Source of the DNA: Phycisphaerales bacterium
GTDB taxonomy: Bacteria; Planctomycetota; Phycisphaerae; Phycisphaerales; UBA1924
Direction: 5' to 3'
Length of the DNA: 64,000 nt
Assembly: GCA_029260455.1 (NCBI GenBank)
Contig: JAJDDF010000012.1
Coordinates: forward strand, 124,001-188,000
Within the stretch, counting starts at the first letter, position 1. Every line of letters starts with the position of its first letter. The translations under genes were made by a program, and so were the position numbers. Under the pieces are notes generated by a model. That model was not told the DNA's origin and searched no databases. It worked only from the letters and a program-made list of their open reading frames with translations. Below, piece after piece: positions 29,167 to 38,150 of the stretch.

Positions 29167-30219
29167 TCAATGCGGGTCAGCTTTCCACTTTTCGGGCCTT
29201 CGGAGCGCCTGATTGAACACCCAGGGCAGATTCTCATGCCGGACCTTGGCGGGCAGCAGGGCCTCTAGAATTGCCTCAACAAGGTTTTTCAGCCCCTGCG
29301 GGGGGTCGACACCCGCAGCAGTGTGAACGTCCGCCTTCCCAGCGATCGATGCCATATCAATACGGGTTGCCACGCGGAGCAGGAAGCTACTGATCGAAGA
29401 CTCACCCGAAAAAGGCAGGTCTGCCCATCCATATTCGCCGTCCCCACAATGCACCACGAGGTCGGCGGCGGCAATAACTCGCTGTGCGCAATCCACTGCC
29501 TCGCGCTCGATTGGGTGAACCACCGTTCCAGCGGGTCGAATGCCCGGCGTATCCACCCAGCGCACGACCAGCCCGCCGAGGTCGAGCAGCGCCCCAACAT
29601 GATCGCGCGTTGTGCCCGGCTCTGGTGATGCGAGCGCCATTGATCTTCCTGCAAGAGCGTTTAGCAGTGTGCTCTTGCCAACATTTGGCGCACCAACAGC
29701 AACAACAAGAGGCGGGTCGATCAGGCGATTGAGCACCAAAGCGCGTTCAACAGACGGTGCAGCGCATGGATCAAAGTTGTTCGCATTGGCCCACAATGCC
29801 GGCTGCGCAAGGAGGATATCTACGGCCAATGGGCTCGCAGCCCTGGAAAGTGTTTCAAGCAAACACGCTTCAAGGAGAGTTATCGCTTCTGGAAAATGAG
29901 CGCGAGGATCGGCATCTGATTCCTCAATCGCCCCCCAAGTATGTAGCGCAGTGCGCACCGTATCGAGCACCGCCGCCCCATCGTGACACATGAGTTGCGC
30001 CCATGTCGGCGACAGGCGCGCGGCAAGCGCCTGATCCGCACCGGCAATATCACGAAGATGCAGTTCGCCAACAGTGATGCCGGGTGCGCCGAGTTGTTTG
30101 AGCAGGGAATCGAGAGATTGTGGATCGGCACTGCGCAGGTCGATGATGGCGAGCGCCCCGGTGCCACCGCCGGAACGCAGGGCAAAATGCACAGTAGCGT
30201 TGGGTTCAGGCACTGACAT
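29167..30219 (-). CDS. MnmE/TrmE-like GTPase lacking the catalytic C-terminal Cys
   Basis: 350 residues from the ATG at 30219 (MSVPEPNATVHFALR), overlapping coaX by 14 nt. G domain motifs: GAPNVGKSTLLNALAG (P-loop), EPGTTRDHV (MnmE-type G2 with the K-loop), DTPGIR (G3), and ATRID where NKxD is expected (G4). The N-terminal 170 residues resemble a shortened MnmE folate-binding and helical region. Canonical MnmE ends in CxGK with the Cys needed for U34 tRNA modification; this ends RRPEKWKADPH. It may be an MnmE paralogue with a different job. Confidence 0.8.
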   Translation of the reverse strand: MSVPEPNATVHFALRSGGGTGALAIIDLRSADPQSLDSLLKQLGAPGITVGELHLRDIAGADQALAARLSPTWAQLMCHDGAAVLDTVRTALHTWGAIEESDADPRAHFPEAITLLEACLLETLSRAASPLAVDILLAQPALWANANNFDPCAAPSVERALVLNRLIDPPLVVAVGAPNVGKSTLLNALAGRSMALASPEPGTTRDHVGALLDLGGLVVRWVDTPGIRPAGTVVHPIEREAVDCAQRVIAAADLVVHCGDGEYGWADLPFSGESSISSFLLRVATRIDMASIAGKADVHTAAGVDPPQGLKNLVEAILEALLPAKVRHENLPWVFNQALRRPEKWKADPH

Positions 30220-30994
30220 CGTCAGCCAAAGCCTCGCGGCAGGCAAAGGCAATGCCCCTGTGCGTCAGATCAGGCACGATGCGTTCGATGATGGGGTCGG
30301 TGTCGAAGAGCAGCGCAGCATCGCCGCCGGTTGCGATGACGGGGGGATAAAACCCTGCCTTCTCTGCATAGCGCTCGAGCAGGCGATGCACGAGTCCTTG
30401 CGCGCCGTACATCATGCCCTGCAACATCGCCTGAGTTGTATTGTGTCCAAAGGGTTCGTCATCCGGTGCTTGCAACTCAAGAGACGGTAAGGCCGACGAG
30501 AGGTTGTGCAACGCGCGAAGCCCAATGCGCGCTCCGGGAGCGATCGCACCACCATGAAAAGTGCCTTCGCCATCGACAAAATCAACAGTAATTGCAGAGC
30601 CCGCATCAACAACGACCGCTGCACCGTTGGAGGCGCGATGCGCTGCAAGTGCATTGAGAAGACGGTCCTGCCCGGTCCCGGCGATTGCGGAATCACTGAG
30701 GGTGTGCGAAATCGGAACCGGGACATCTTCACCTACGCGATAGAGTTCAACTTCAACGCGCGGAATGATGATGTCCATAAACGTGTTGCGCATCGGTTCA
30801 TGCACAGAGGCAATGACAATCGCTTCGCACGACACAGCCCCTTCATTGCACACCTGCACAATTGCATCTGCCGCATCTTTGATCTGAGCATGCAGGAAAC
30901 GGCGTAATGGCTGAGCTTCGTCACCTGAGAAGTGAGCAAAGGAAATCGCACTGTTGCCGATATTCACCGCGATAAGATTGGCGCCATCATTCAT
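30206..30994 (-). CDS. coaX: Type III pantothenate kinase
   Basis: 262 residues, the normal size. First step of CoA synthesis: phosphorylates pantothenate with ATP. Family motifs: AVNIGNSAISF (ASKHA phosphate-1 loop, normally DxGNT), GTGQDRLLNALAA (pantothenate-binding GxDR), DAGSAITVDFVD, GGAIAPGARIGLRALH, and VIATGGDAALL. The first motif has Asn instead of the usual Asp (VNIGNS), which is a notable change at a metal-binding position. Starts at ATG 30994; its end overlaps the MnmE-like gene. Confidence 0.93.
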   Translation of the reverse strand: MNDGANLIAVNIGNSAISFAHFSGDEAQPLRRFLHAQIKDAADAIVQVCNEGAVSCEAIVIASVHEPMRNTFMDIIIPRVEVELYRVGEDVPVPISHTLSDSAIAGTGQDRLLNALAAHRASNGAAVVVDAGSAITVDFVDGEGTFHGGAIAPGARIGLRALHNLSSALPSLELQAPDDEPFGHNTTQAMLQGMMYGAQGLVHRLLERYAEKAGFYPPVIATGGDAALLFDTDPIIERIVPDLTHRGIAFACREALADDVSA

Positions 30995-31016
30995 GCGCAG
31001 ATGCTCCAGAGTGTGT

Positions 31017-31895
31017 TCATGGCTTTGTTGGTGCAGAGTCTACGTCAGCGAGCAATCGAGCGCGCAGTGCCCCGAGCATGCGCATCGCGGCGGGACCGGG
31101 CACTCCTTTGCCCACAGCATGCCCATCAAGTTCGACCACACTGACCACCATGGTGCGTGTGCCTGCAAGCATGATTTCATCGGCGCGACGGAGTTCGGTG
31201 GCCGTCACCGGGCGCTGGCGTATTTCTGGTGCACTCTCGATGAGCAATCGTCGCGTCACGCCGCTCAGGATTGGCGCCGCATCAGGCGCAGGGGTGACAA
31301 GTTCGCCATCGACCAGCGCGATGACGTTGGTCGCGATGCCTTCAGTGATGATGTCGCCTTGCGGGACTTTGCGAAAGAGGATGGCATCGTCTGCGCCCCG
31401 TGCCATAGCTTCCTGACCTGCAAGCACAGAGCCAAGCAAGGTGATCGCCTTGATGTGACCGAGTTGCCAGCGCATGTCAGGAAGCAGTACGGCCTTGATC
31501 GCACGCGGCGTGACAAACGATTCAACCGCCGGAACCGCTTCGACAAAGCCAAAGACTGTGGGCGTCATGGCATTTGGCGGCACGCGATCACGCGGACCGT
31601 GCCCTGGCCCGGGCGCACCGCGCGTGATTTGCCAATAGAGAAAGGCTTCTGTGAGATTGTTCGCATGCAGCAATTCATCAGACAAACGCACAAGTGAGTG
31701 CGCATCGAAACCAACGAGGCCAAGTTCGTGCATGCCGTTTGCCAGGCGCTCAATATGTGCACGAAGTGCGACAGGGCGGCCATGCGTTGCGCGGATGCCT
31801 TCGTACAAGCCGTCACCAAAGAGAAAACCTCGATCAAATGGCGAGATCATTGCTTCACGTGCGTCAATTAGCTTGCCATTGAGATGCACGATCAC
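31017..31895 (-). CDS. dat: D-amino-acid transaminase (class IV PLP aminotransferase)
   Basis: 292 residues. Fold type IV aminotransferase: SPFDRGFLFGDGLYEGIR at the N terminus, the PLP Lys at about 149 in WQLGHIKAITLLGSVLA, ITEGIATNVIAL, and LSGVTRRLLIE near the end. The IKAITLLGSVLA surroundings fit D-alanine aminotransferase better than branched-chain BCAT, so it may supply D-Glu or D-Ala for cell wall precursors. The ATG overlaps the stop of the YihY-like gene (ATGA). It ends 22 nt before the coaX start. Confidence 0.85.
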   Translation of the reverse strand: MIVHLNGKLIDAREAMISPFDRGFLFGDGLYEGIRATHGRPVALRAHIERLANGMHELGLVGFDAHSLVRLSDELLHANNLTEAFLYWQITRGAPGPGHGPRDRVPPNAMTPTVFGFVEAVPAVESFVTPRAIKAVLLPDMRWQLGHIKAITLLGSVLAGQEAMARGADDAILFRKVPQGDIITEGIATNVIALVDGELVTPAPDAAPILSGVTRRLLIESAPEIRQRPVTATELRRADEIMLAGTRTMVVSVVELDGHAVGKGVPGPAAMRMLGALRARLLADVDSAPTKP

Positions 31896-33322
31896 GCGTT
31901 TGTGCTGCCTTTCTCCGGGACGTGTGACCCGTCGATGAGCTGGGCGATGGTGAGGTTGTCAAAGGCGCGCTGCCCGACTTCGCGGACGCGCGTGACGAGC
32001 GCGGCGGCGGGGCCAATGGGTGTGCCGCGCAGTTTTATAACTGCATCAAGCACATCGGTGATGAGAATATCTTTGGGCGGGCGCGCAAGGGCATAGCCCT
32101 GCGTTGTGTCGTCGGCATCACCATCATCAACGCGATGCAGAATCCGGGCCTCGCGCAATGTATGAAACAGGCGTTCGCCGTCATCGCGCGTGATACCAGC
32201 GGCTCGGCACAAATCGCCCGCCTCGCACCACGACCCATCATGAAATGAACGCGCGGCCTGAGCGGTGATGATGACCGCTGCTGAAGGATCCAGCGCAGAA
32301 TCGGCACCACTCTTGCGTGCGCCGCGGCGCTCGCGGCGAAGTTCACTTTGATCGATGGTCTGGATTGCGTAGGCCAGTTCGAGGCCAAAGAGCACGATGA
32401 GCCAGGTGATATAAATCCACAGCATCGCAAGCGGCACAAGCGCAAGTGAGCCATACACGGCGACATTGCGCTCGCTCATCAGCCCGATCAGTTCCTTCAA
32501 GCCGCCCTTGCCAAGTTCCCACAACACGGCGCCGACCAGTGCACCGATCGCAGCGGGCTTGAGGCGCACGCGCACCGTTGGCATTCGTGTGTATGCAACG
32601 ACGAGCAGCAGCCATGTTGCGCCAACCATCGCAAACAGCTGCAGTGGCAACACAGCCCATGTCATCCACACGGGAAGTGAATCGAGCTGGCGTTGATAGG
32701 ATTGCCCGATTGCAAAGCTTGCAGCAAGCAGAAGCGTGCCAAGGGTGAGCAGGGTCCAGTAGTTGGGCAAGCGCACGGACCATCGCCTGCCACGCGGCGC
32801 ACCCACAACTGTATTGAATGCAGATTCAATTTGAATAAGCAGTGAAACGGCGGCGTAGAGAAACACAAAAACACCTACCAAAGTCACGATGGTGATATTC
32901 ACACCTGTGACCTGATCGACTGCCTTCTCAACAAACTGCTTGATCCAGACGGACAACTCTTCGTTTTGTGCTGGCTGAGTTACTGCGCCGCCCTGCATTG
33001 ACGAATCCGTATCGGTGGCCACTGAGATTGCATTGACGCCCAGATAATCAAGCAAGGTCGTAAACTGGCGCTCGATACCCGCCTGTCCAAAGGCAACGCG
33101 CAGGACAACGAGCACGAGTACGAGCACTGGAATCAAGCTGAACACTGTGCGATAGCCAAGCGCTGCGGCGAGTTGGGTGGCGTTGTGCCGACGAAGCTGG
33201 CGAGCGCAATGGCGCGACAGGTCATAGGCATACCATGCAAAGGTCTGCATGCGCGTGGCTTCCGCCTTGGGATCATTGAGCGCCGCACGCGTTCTGGCAA
33301 AGAACCCGGGACGACGACTCAC
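31892..33322 (-). CDS. YihY/BrkB-family membrane protein with C-terminal winged-helix
   Basis: 476 residues. Six or so membrane helices: LAAALGYRTVFSLIPVLVLV, IVTLVGVFVFLYAAVSLLIQ, WTLLTLGTLLLAASFAIGQ, WAVLPLQLFAMVGATWLLLV, and VPLAMLWIYITWLIVLFGLE, with the family hallmark ALGYRTVFSLIPVL. The C-terminal 140 residues (IITAQAARSFHDGSWCEAGD to FDNLTIAQLIDG) look like an Rrf2-type winged helix. The family was once called RNase BN; its true function is unsettled (lipid or ion transport). Both ends are coupled by ATGA overlaps to the neighbouring genes. Confidence 0.9.
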   Translation of the reverse strand: MSRRPGFFARTRAALNDPKAEATRMQTFAWYAYDLSRHCARQLRRHNATQLAAALGYRTVFSLIPVLVLVLVVLRVAFGQAGIERQFTTLLDYLGVNAISVATDTDSSMQGGAVTQPAQNEELSVWIKQFVEKAVDQVTGVNITIVTLVGVFVFLYAAVSLLIQIESAFNTVVGAPRGRRWSVRLPNYWTLLTLGTLLLAASFAIGQSYQRQLDSLPVWMTWAVLPLQLFAMVGATWLLLVVAYTRMPTVRVRLKPAAIGALVGAVLWELGKGGLKELIGLMSERNVAVYGSLALVPLAMLWIYITWLIVLFGLELAYAIQTIDQSELRRERRGARKSGADSALDPSAAVIITAQAARSFHDGSWCEAGDLCRAAGITRDDGERLFHTLREARILHRVDDGDADDTTQGYALARPPKDILITDVLDAVIKLRGTPIGPAAALVTRVREVGQRAFDNLTIAQLIDGSHVPEKGSTNA

Positions 33323-34377
33323 CGCGTGCCTCCGCTCCGTCGTTTGACTTTGGTGCGCGATGGCGATGATTGTGGCCGGCGGGCAGGTCTTGCGGTCGTT
33401 CGTGCTGAGGATTTCGTTTTTCGTACTGGGCTTGTTTTTTTGGTAACGGTGCGCTTTCTGGTGACGGCGGTTGTCTTCTTCGAAACCGCTTTCTTCTTTT
33501 TAGAAATGCTTGATTTCTTTTTGGTAACAGTTCGTTTTTTCGTTGATGCCGGGCGTTTCTTCTCGGCGTCTGTGCTCTTGCCCCCGACCGCACGGCGCAA
33601 GGTGCGCAGCTCTGTTGCTGTTAGTTCGCGCCACGCGCCCATCGCAACACCTTTCAGTTCGACCGGTCCCACCTGGATGCGCGTGAGTTTTTTGACAGGG
33701 CACCCAACGGCAGCCAGCACGCGGCGTACCTGGCGATTGCGCCCTTCATCAAGCACCAGATCGAGGACGGTGCGCGATGGTTCGCGCCGATGCACACTGA
33801 GTTTCACTGCGCCCATGCGTTCTGCGCCCACAGTGCGCCCTGCGCGCCGGGACGCGAGCACGATGCCGCGCTCTATTTGTGCGATGCGCTCATCATCAAG
33901 TCGCCCTCTGACAACAGCGCGATAGGTTTTGTCAACGCCATACTTTGGATGGGTGAGCTTGTTGGCAAATTCACCATCGTTCGTGAGCAGGAGCAGACCA
34001 AGTGTGTCGTAATCCAGTCGGCCCACGGGATACAAGCGTGCCCCCGACGGATGCTCGACAAGATCTGCAACGGTGCGCCGCCCGTCAGGATCACTCAACG
34101 TGCTGACTGTGTTGCGCGGCTTATTCAACATCACGTAGACATGCCGGTCGGCAACCGAGACGATCTTGCCCGCCACAACGATACGATCCTTCTCCGGGTC
34201 GACCCACACGGGCAATCCTTCAACAACGCGGCCATTCACCTTCACGCGTCCCTCTTCGACGAGGCGTTCGCAAGCACGGCGACTGCCCACGCCCGCACGG
34301 GCCATGACAAGCTGGATGCGCTCGCCCCGGGAGGCATCACGCAGATCGGCGGGCGGTTTGGGGGGTCGACGGGACAT
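33319..34377 (-). CDS. RsuA/RluB-type pseudouridine synthase with Lys-rich tail
   Basis: 352 residues. S4 domain (RIQLVMARAGVGSRRACERL), then the RsuA-family core: LYPVGRLDYDTLGLLLLTND with the catalytic Asp, KTYRAVVRGRL, and EGRNRQVRRVLAAVGCPVKK. The core ends near residue 265. The last 85 residues are a histone H1-like Lys/Ser/Thr/Arg tail (STKKRTVTKKKSSISKKKK), not found in E. coli RsuA or RluB. It probably adds nucleic-acid affinity. TGA overlaps the ATG of the next gene. The target base in 16S or 23S rRNA cannot be decided by eye. Confidence 0.92.
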   Translation of the reverse strand: MSRRPPKPPADLRDASRGERIQLVMARAGVGSRRACERLVEEGRVKVNGRVVEGLPVWVDPEKDRIVVAGKIVSVADRHVYVMLNKPRNTVSTLSDPDGRRTVADLVEHPSGARLYPVGRLDYDTLGLLLLTNDGEFANKLTHPKYGVDKTYRAVVRGRLDDERIAQIERGIVLASRRAGRTVGAERMGAVKLSVHRREPSRTVLDLVLDEGRNRQVRRVLAAVGCPVKKLTRIQVGPVELKGVAMGAWRELTATELRTLRRAVGGKSTDAEKKRPASTKKRTVTKKKSSISKKKKAVSKKTTAVTRKRTVTKKTSPVRKTKSSARTTARPARRPQSSPSRTKVKRRSGGTR

Positions 34378-34517
34378 GATGTGATTGTACGAAGACGGGC
34401 GAAGCGCACGGGGCTAATGCCAAGAAGCAAGCGAAAAGCACCTTCACGCCGATATGTCTTTGAGGACGCATTGCGTTGGCGTTTGCGATGCGCAAGAATT
34501 GCGCCTGGAGCATGGTG

Positions 34518-35414
34518 ATGGACGAAACGCAGGTTGACATGGCGGGTGAGACGACTGATGAGTCCCCCTCGACGCCAGCAGAGGCAGGCGAGATGTTTCT
34601 GTCGCCCCGCGTGATCAATCAGGATGCGTTTGAAGATTACTCTGCGAAACTGCGCGAGCTGCTCGACGCCGCCGATGTTCGTACGACCGAATTGAAGCAG
34701 ACCATCAACGAAGCCAGCGCATCGCAAAAGGCTAGCCAAGAGAGCCAGAACCGTCACAAGTCGCAATTGGAGATCGTGACCAAGCTTCTTCGTGCACTCA
34801 CGGCCAAAAGCGAACAGGTGAATACTTCCCTTGAGCGCATCGAGCAGAAGGCATCTCGGGTCGACCACTTCGAGGAAACAGCAAACAGCCTACTCGCGCA
34901 GCTTTCTGATCGGGTGGAGAATCAGGCCACATCCCCCACCGCCACACCTGAAGCAACTCCTGAGACAGATGACATTGTGCCCCTGCTTGAACGGGCAGAA
35001 TCGATGCGCACGGAAATTGAACTCTCTATCAGGCGACTGACCATGCTGCGCGATGATGCGCGCGGTGCAGCACACGAACTTGCCTCCACACTTGGCGGCG
35101 TCCTCGAAGCGATGGAAGAGATTCCTGAGCGCTCAGCGCAACCTGCAAGTACGTTCGAACAGGCGAATGAACTCGTGCAGGCCCGAGCTTCACTGCAGGC
35201 GACTGCCGATCGATTCCGCAAAGAGATTGACGATGACTTGTCGAAAATGGCCTTGGCGATGAAACTCATCGCAACGCAGGGGACGACTGATGCGCCTCTG
35301 AACACGGACACCAGCGAAGCCTCAATTGCCGATATTCAAGCGAGCGAAGATGCCTCGGAAATACCTGCAAAAGAGAGTCACTCACCGGTATCGCCCGGCA
35401 TGCCGCTGTCATGA
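34518..35414 (+). CDS. Coiled-coil protein, unknown function
   Basis: 298 residues from the ATG at 34518 (MDETQVDMAGETTDES), with GGAG 7 nt upstream. Largely acidic and helical: coiled coils at about 35-130 (LRELLDAADVRTTELKQTIN to LERIEQKASRVDHFEETANS) and 155-255, separated and ended by Thr/Ser/Pro-rich linkers. No signal peptide or membrane helix. Could be a structural or chromosome-associated protein. Its 3' end overlaps the convergent aldo/keto reductase gene by 37 nt. Confidence 0.7.
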   Translation: MDETQVDMAGETTDESPSTPAEAGEMFLSPRVINQDAFEDYSAKLRELLDAADVRTTELKQTINEASASQKASQESQNRHKSQLEIVTKLLRALTAKSEQVNTSLERIEQKASRVDHFEETANSLLAQLSDRVENQATSPTATPEATPETDDIVPLLERAESMRTEIELSIRRLTMLRDDARGAAHELASTLGGVLEAMEEIPERSAQPASTFEQANELVQARASLQATADRFRKEIDDDLSKMALAMKLIATQGTTDAPLNTDTSEASIADIQASEDASEIPAKESHSPVSPGMPLS

Positions 35415-36190
35415 GTGCAGATGGCCTGGACGTTTTCTTTCAGGTGCTCCGGGTTGATTGTGCCGACCACGATGCTGCTCACGCCGCGATGGGTCTGTGC
35501 AAATTCCAAACAGTTGCGCGCAGCGTCGCCGCAGGAGTGTGCCGCAGAAAAATGTCCGCTCACGAGAGCTTTCTTGATGAGCACACCCTTGTTGGCAACG
35601 TGAGCGGCCTCGATGGCAGGGGCGCATTCGTTTTCAACAGGGTTGAGTGGAAGCATGACCACATCGCAGCGAGCAACTGCGCGCAGTGATCCTTCGAGCG
35701 TTTTCGTCGATACGCCGATGGCTCGAATCAATCCCTTCTCGCGCATGCGCTCAAGCGCCTGCAGCCCATCATCATGTTCAAACAGCAGCAGATCATCATC
35801 GTCTGCATGTAAGAGTGCGATATCAAGATGGTCGGTGCGCAGGCGCAACAAGCTGCGCTCGATACTCGCGGTCACACCTGCGGCAGAAAAATCATAGGTG
35901 GACTTTTCACCATCAAATATTTCGCCCGCCTTGGTGCAGATGATCCACGTGTCGCGCTGGCCTTGGAGCAGTTCACCAAGTCGTTGCTCACTTATGCCAT
36001 ACGCGGGCGCGGTATCAAGGAAATTGATGCCCAGGTGATGCGCCGTCTCAAGCAGTGAAGCCGCTTGAGGATCATCCGGCAGATCAAATGGCTTGGGATA
36101 TTTCACCCCCGCAGTGCGCCCAAGCTTGACCGTGCCAAGCCCAAGCACACTCACCCGAAGTCCCGTGCTGCCAAGGTTGCGATAGTCCAC
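35378..36190 (-). CDS. Aldo/keto reductase
   Basis: 270 residues starting MDYRNLGSTGLRVSVLG. A shortened AKR barrel with the catalytic tetrad: Asp59 and Tyr64 in FLDTAPAYGISEQRLGE, Lys87 in ICTKAGE, His128 in DIALLHADDDD. NADPH-dependent carbonyl reduction is expected; substrate unknown. Short for an AKR (usual 300-330), with a late NADPH loop (SSIVVGTINPEHLKENV) still present. Divergent from the FAD oxidoreductase gene. Confidence 0.92.
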   Translation of the reverse strand: MDYRNLGSTGLRVSVLGLGTVKLGRTAGVKYPKPFDLPDDPQAASLLETAHHLGINFLDTAPAYGISEQRLGELLQGQRDTWIICTKAGEIFDGEKSTYDFSAAGVTASIERSLLRLRTDHLDIALLHADDDDLLLFEHDDGLQALERMREKGLIRAIGVSTKTLEGSLRAVARCDVVMLPLNPVENECAPAIEAAHVANKGVLIKKALVSGHFSAAHSCGDAARNCLEFAQTHRGVSSIVVGTINPEHLKENVQAICTHDSGMPGDTGE

Positions 36191-36254
36191 TCATCACAGG
36201 ATAGCGGGCTTCGGTTTGACGCCCGCAGTGCGCTGCCCGACCATCTTGAAAGTC

Positions 36255-37436
36255 GTGGCGAAACGTGAACCAATCCAACTTGATGCGGTGATCTTCGGTG
36301 GGGGCATCGCTGGGCTGTGGACACTGGATGCACTCGTGCGTTCGGGGCGAAACGCTGTGCTGATCGAGCGCACTGCCCTCGGCGCGGGGCAGACCATCTG
36401 GTCGCAGGGGATTATTCACGGCGGGCTCAAATACACACTGGACGGATTTCTCTCCGGTTCGGCGCAGGCGATCCGTGATATGCCGACCATCTGGCGCGAA
36501 TGTCTTGCGGGGCAGCGCAAACCCGATCTCTCAGGTGCGCCTGTGCGGTCGGAGCAGTGTTGGCTCTGGCGGACCGAATCGTTGCGATCGCGCGTCGGCA
36601 TGATGGGGGCGCGAGTTGGCCTGAGCACGCCAGTGCACACTGTAGACATTCGCGACCGGCCCGATGCGCTCAAGGAGTGCCCGGGAACGGTTGCGCGGGT
36701 GGAAGAGCAAGTGATAGACCCTGCGGGTGTACTTGCAGTGTTGTGTGAGTTGTACAAACAGCGACTCATTCACGCTCCCAATGATAATCCGGCGCACATC
36801 GAAGCTGTTTCAGGAGGCGCACCAACGGTATCACTTCAGGGAGACAGCGTGCTTTTTGTGCCGCAGGTTCTCATCTTCGCAGCAGGGAATGGCAACGCAG
36901 CGCTGCGCAAATCTGTCGGTCTGGATGCAATGCGCATGCAGGTGCGCGAGCTGCACATGGTGCTTGCACGGGGCCCACTGCCCGAACTCCATGGACATTG
37001 CATTGATGGCAAACGCACGCGCGTGACAATCACCACGGCAAAGCATGATGGGCACACGATTTGGCAAATTGGCGGTGAAATCGCTGAGCGCGGCGTTGAC
37101 ATGTCACCAACTGATCTCATCGCTCATGCCCGCGATGAAGTTCACGCGGCACTGCCCGGTGTTGATCTTTCAGGTATCGAATGGGCGACGTATCGTGCAC
37201 CGCGCGCTGAAGGTGCCATGCCTTCGGGCAAACGTCCTGAAGATGTCACGGTGCTGAGTGAAGGAGCATACATAACGATTTGGCCTACAAAACTCGCCCT
37301 AGCCCCGCGCGCTGCGAAAATGGTGGTCAAGGCGATGCCCGAGGCAATCGCAGGCCCCGGCATTGTGCCAACTGATCTTTCGCGTCCATCCATTGCGCGC
37401 CCGCCGTGGGAAAATGCAACATGGGGAACGGCGTGA
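36255..37436 (+). CDS. FAD-dependent oxidoreductase (DAO/GlpD-like)
   Basis: About 393 residues from the GTG at 36255 (VAKREPIQLDAVIFGGGIAG); the frame reaches a TTG at 36216. Start uncertain. N-terminal FAD-binding Rossmann motif FGGGIAGLWTLDAL, then LIERTALGAGQTIWSQGIIH as in DAO-fold oxidases, and a C-terminal return to the FAD fold (EGAYITIWPTKLALAPRAAK). No membrane helix. Substrate unknown; glycerol-3-phosphate or amine oxidation are possible for the fold. Confidence 0.8.
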   Translation: MAKREPIQLDAVIFGGGIAGLWTLDALVRSGRNAVLIERTALGAGQTIWSQGIIHGGLKYTLDGFLSGSAQAIRDMPTIWRECLAGQRKPDLSGAPVRSEQCWLWRTESLRSRVGMMGARVGLSTPVHTVDIRDRPDALKECPGTVARVEEQVIDPAGVLAVLCELYKQRLIHAPNDNPAHIEAVSGGAPTVSLQGDSVLFVPQVLIFAAGNGNAALRKSVGLDAMRMQVRELHMVLARGPLPELHGHCIDGKRTRVTITTAKHDGHTIWQIGGEIAERGVDMSPTDLIAHARDEVHAALPGVDLSGIEWATYRAPRAEGAMPSGKRPEDVTVLSEGAYITIWPTKLALAPRAAKMVVKAMPEAIAGPGIVPTDLSRPSIARPPWENATWGTA

Positions 37437-37442
37437 CTGGCA

Positions 37443-38111
37443 TTACGGGCGGGGAATGATGATCTTCATGCCGGGTTTGATATTCGTGCCCTCGCGATTG
37501 ATGACGCCGGAGTTGGCATCGCGGATCACTGTCCACTTGGTCGTGGTGCCATAAAAACGCAGCGAGATTGCACCAAGATTGTCATTGTCGCGCACGACAT
37601 ATTCCGTGGCCCCACTTGTCACCGGCAAGGATGATTCATCGGATGATGATGCATGTTGCCCTTGGATATTGCCCGGATCAACCGGCACGCGAATCACGCG
37701 ACCAACAGAAAGCTCGCGCCCGAAATCGATCTCGGGATTGGCGCGCATGATCGCGCCCCAATTGTCATTGGAGCCATAGAACCGCGTACTGATCGTGTCC
37801 GCATCATCATCGGCGGCGATGATGTACAGCAGAAACGCGGGCGGCTCAACGGCTGGGGGACTGAGCGTTTCATCCTCTGGCGGCAACACATACTGCTGCA
37901 CGGCATTCGTTTCAAAAGGGACAGGCTGAGGGACAACATTTTCTTTGGGTGCAATGGGATCAATAATATCTACTGGCTGATGAATCGCGTCTTGCGGGCC
38001 TTGTCCAAAGGTAACACTCGGGCCGGGCACTGAGGGTGTCACCCAAAAGACAACACTCCAGACGCAAATAAGCGTCGCGATTGCGGCTCCGAGGCGCGTT
38101 GGACCACTCAT
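37443..38111 (-). CDS. LysM-domain protein, membrane-anchored
   Basis: 222 residues. An N-terminal hydrophobic segment (LGAAIATLICVWSVVFWVTP) is a signal anchor. After a Pro-rich linker there are two LysM-like units at about 92-147 (FLLYIIAADDDADTISTRFY) and 168-220 (TEYVVRDNDNLGAISLRFYG, ending GMKIIIPRP). LysM binds peptidoglycan glycans, so the protein probably tethers the membrane to the cell wall. It follows secDF by 39 nt and may be the last gene of that cluster. Confidence 0.85.
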   Translation of the reverse strand: MSGPTRLGAAIATLICVWSVVFWVTPSVPGPSVTFGQGPQDAIHQPVDIIDPIAPKENVVPQPVPFETNAVQQYVLPPEDETLSPPAVEPPAFLLYIIAADDDADTISTRFYGSNDNWGAIMRANPEIDFGRELSVGRVIRVPVDPGNIQGQHASSSDESSLPVTSGATEYVVRDNDNLGAISLRFYGTTTKWTVIRDANSGVINREGTNIKPGMKIIIPRP

Positions 38112-38150
38112 TGCTCGAGCCGCTCCCTTCCTTACGGAGCTGTTGCGACA

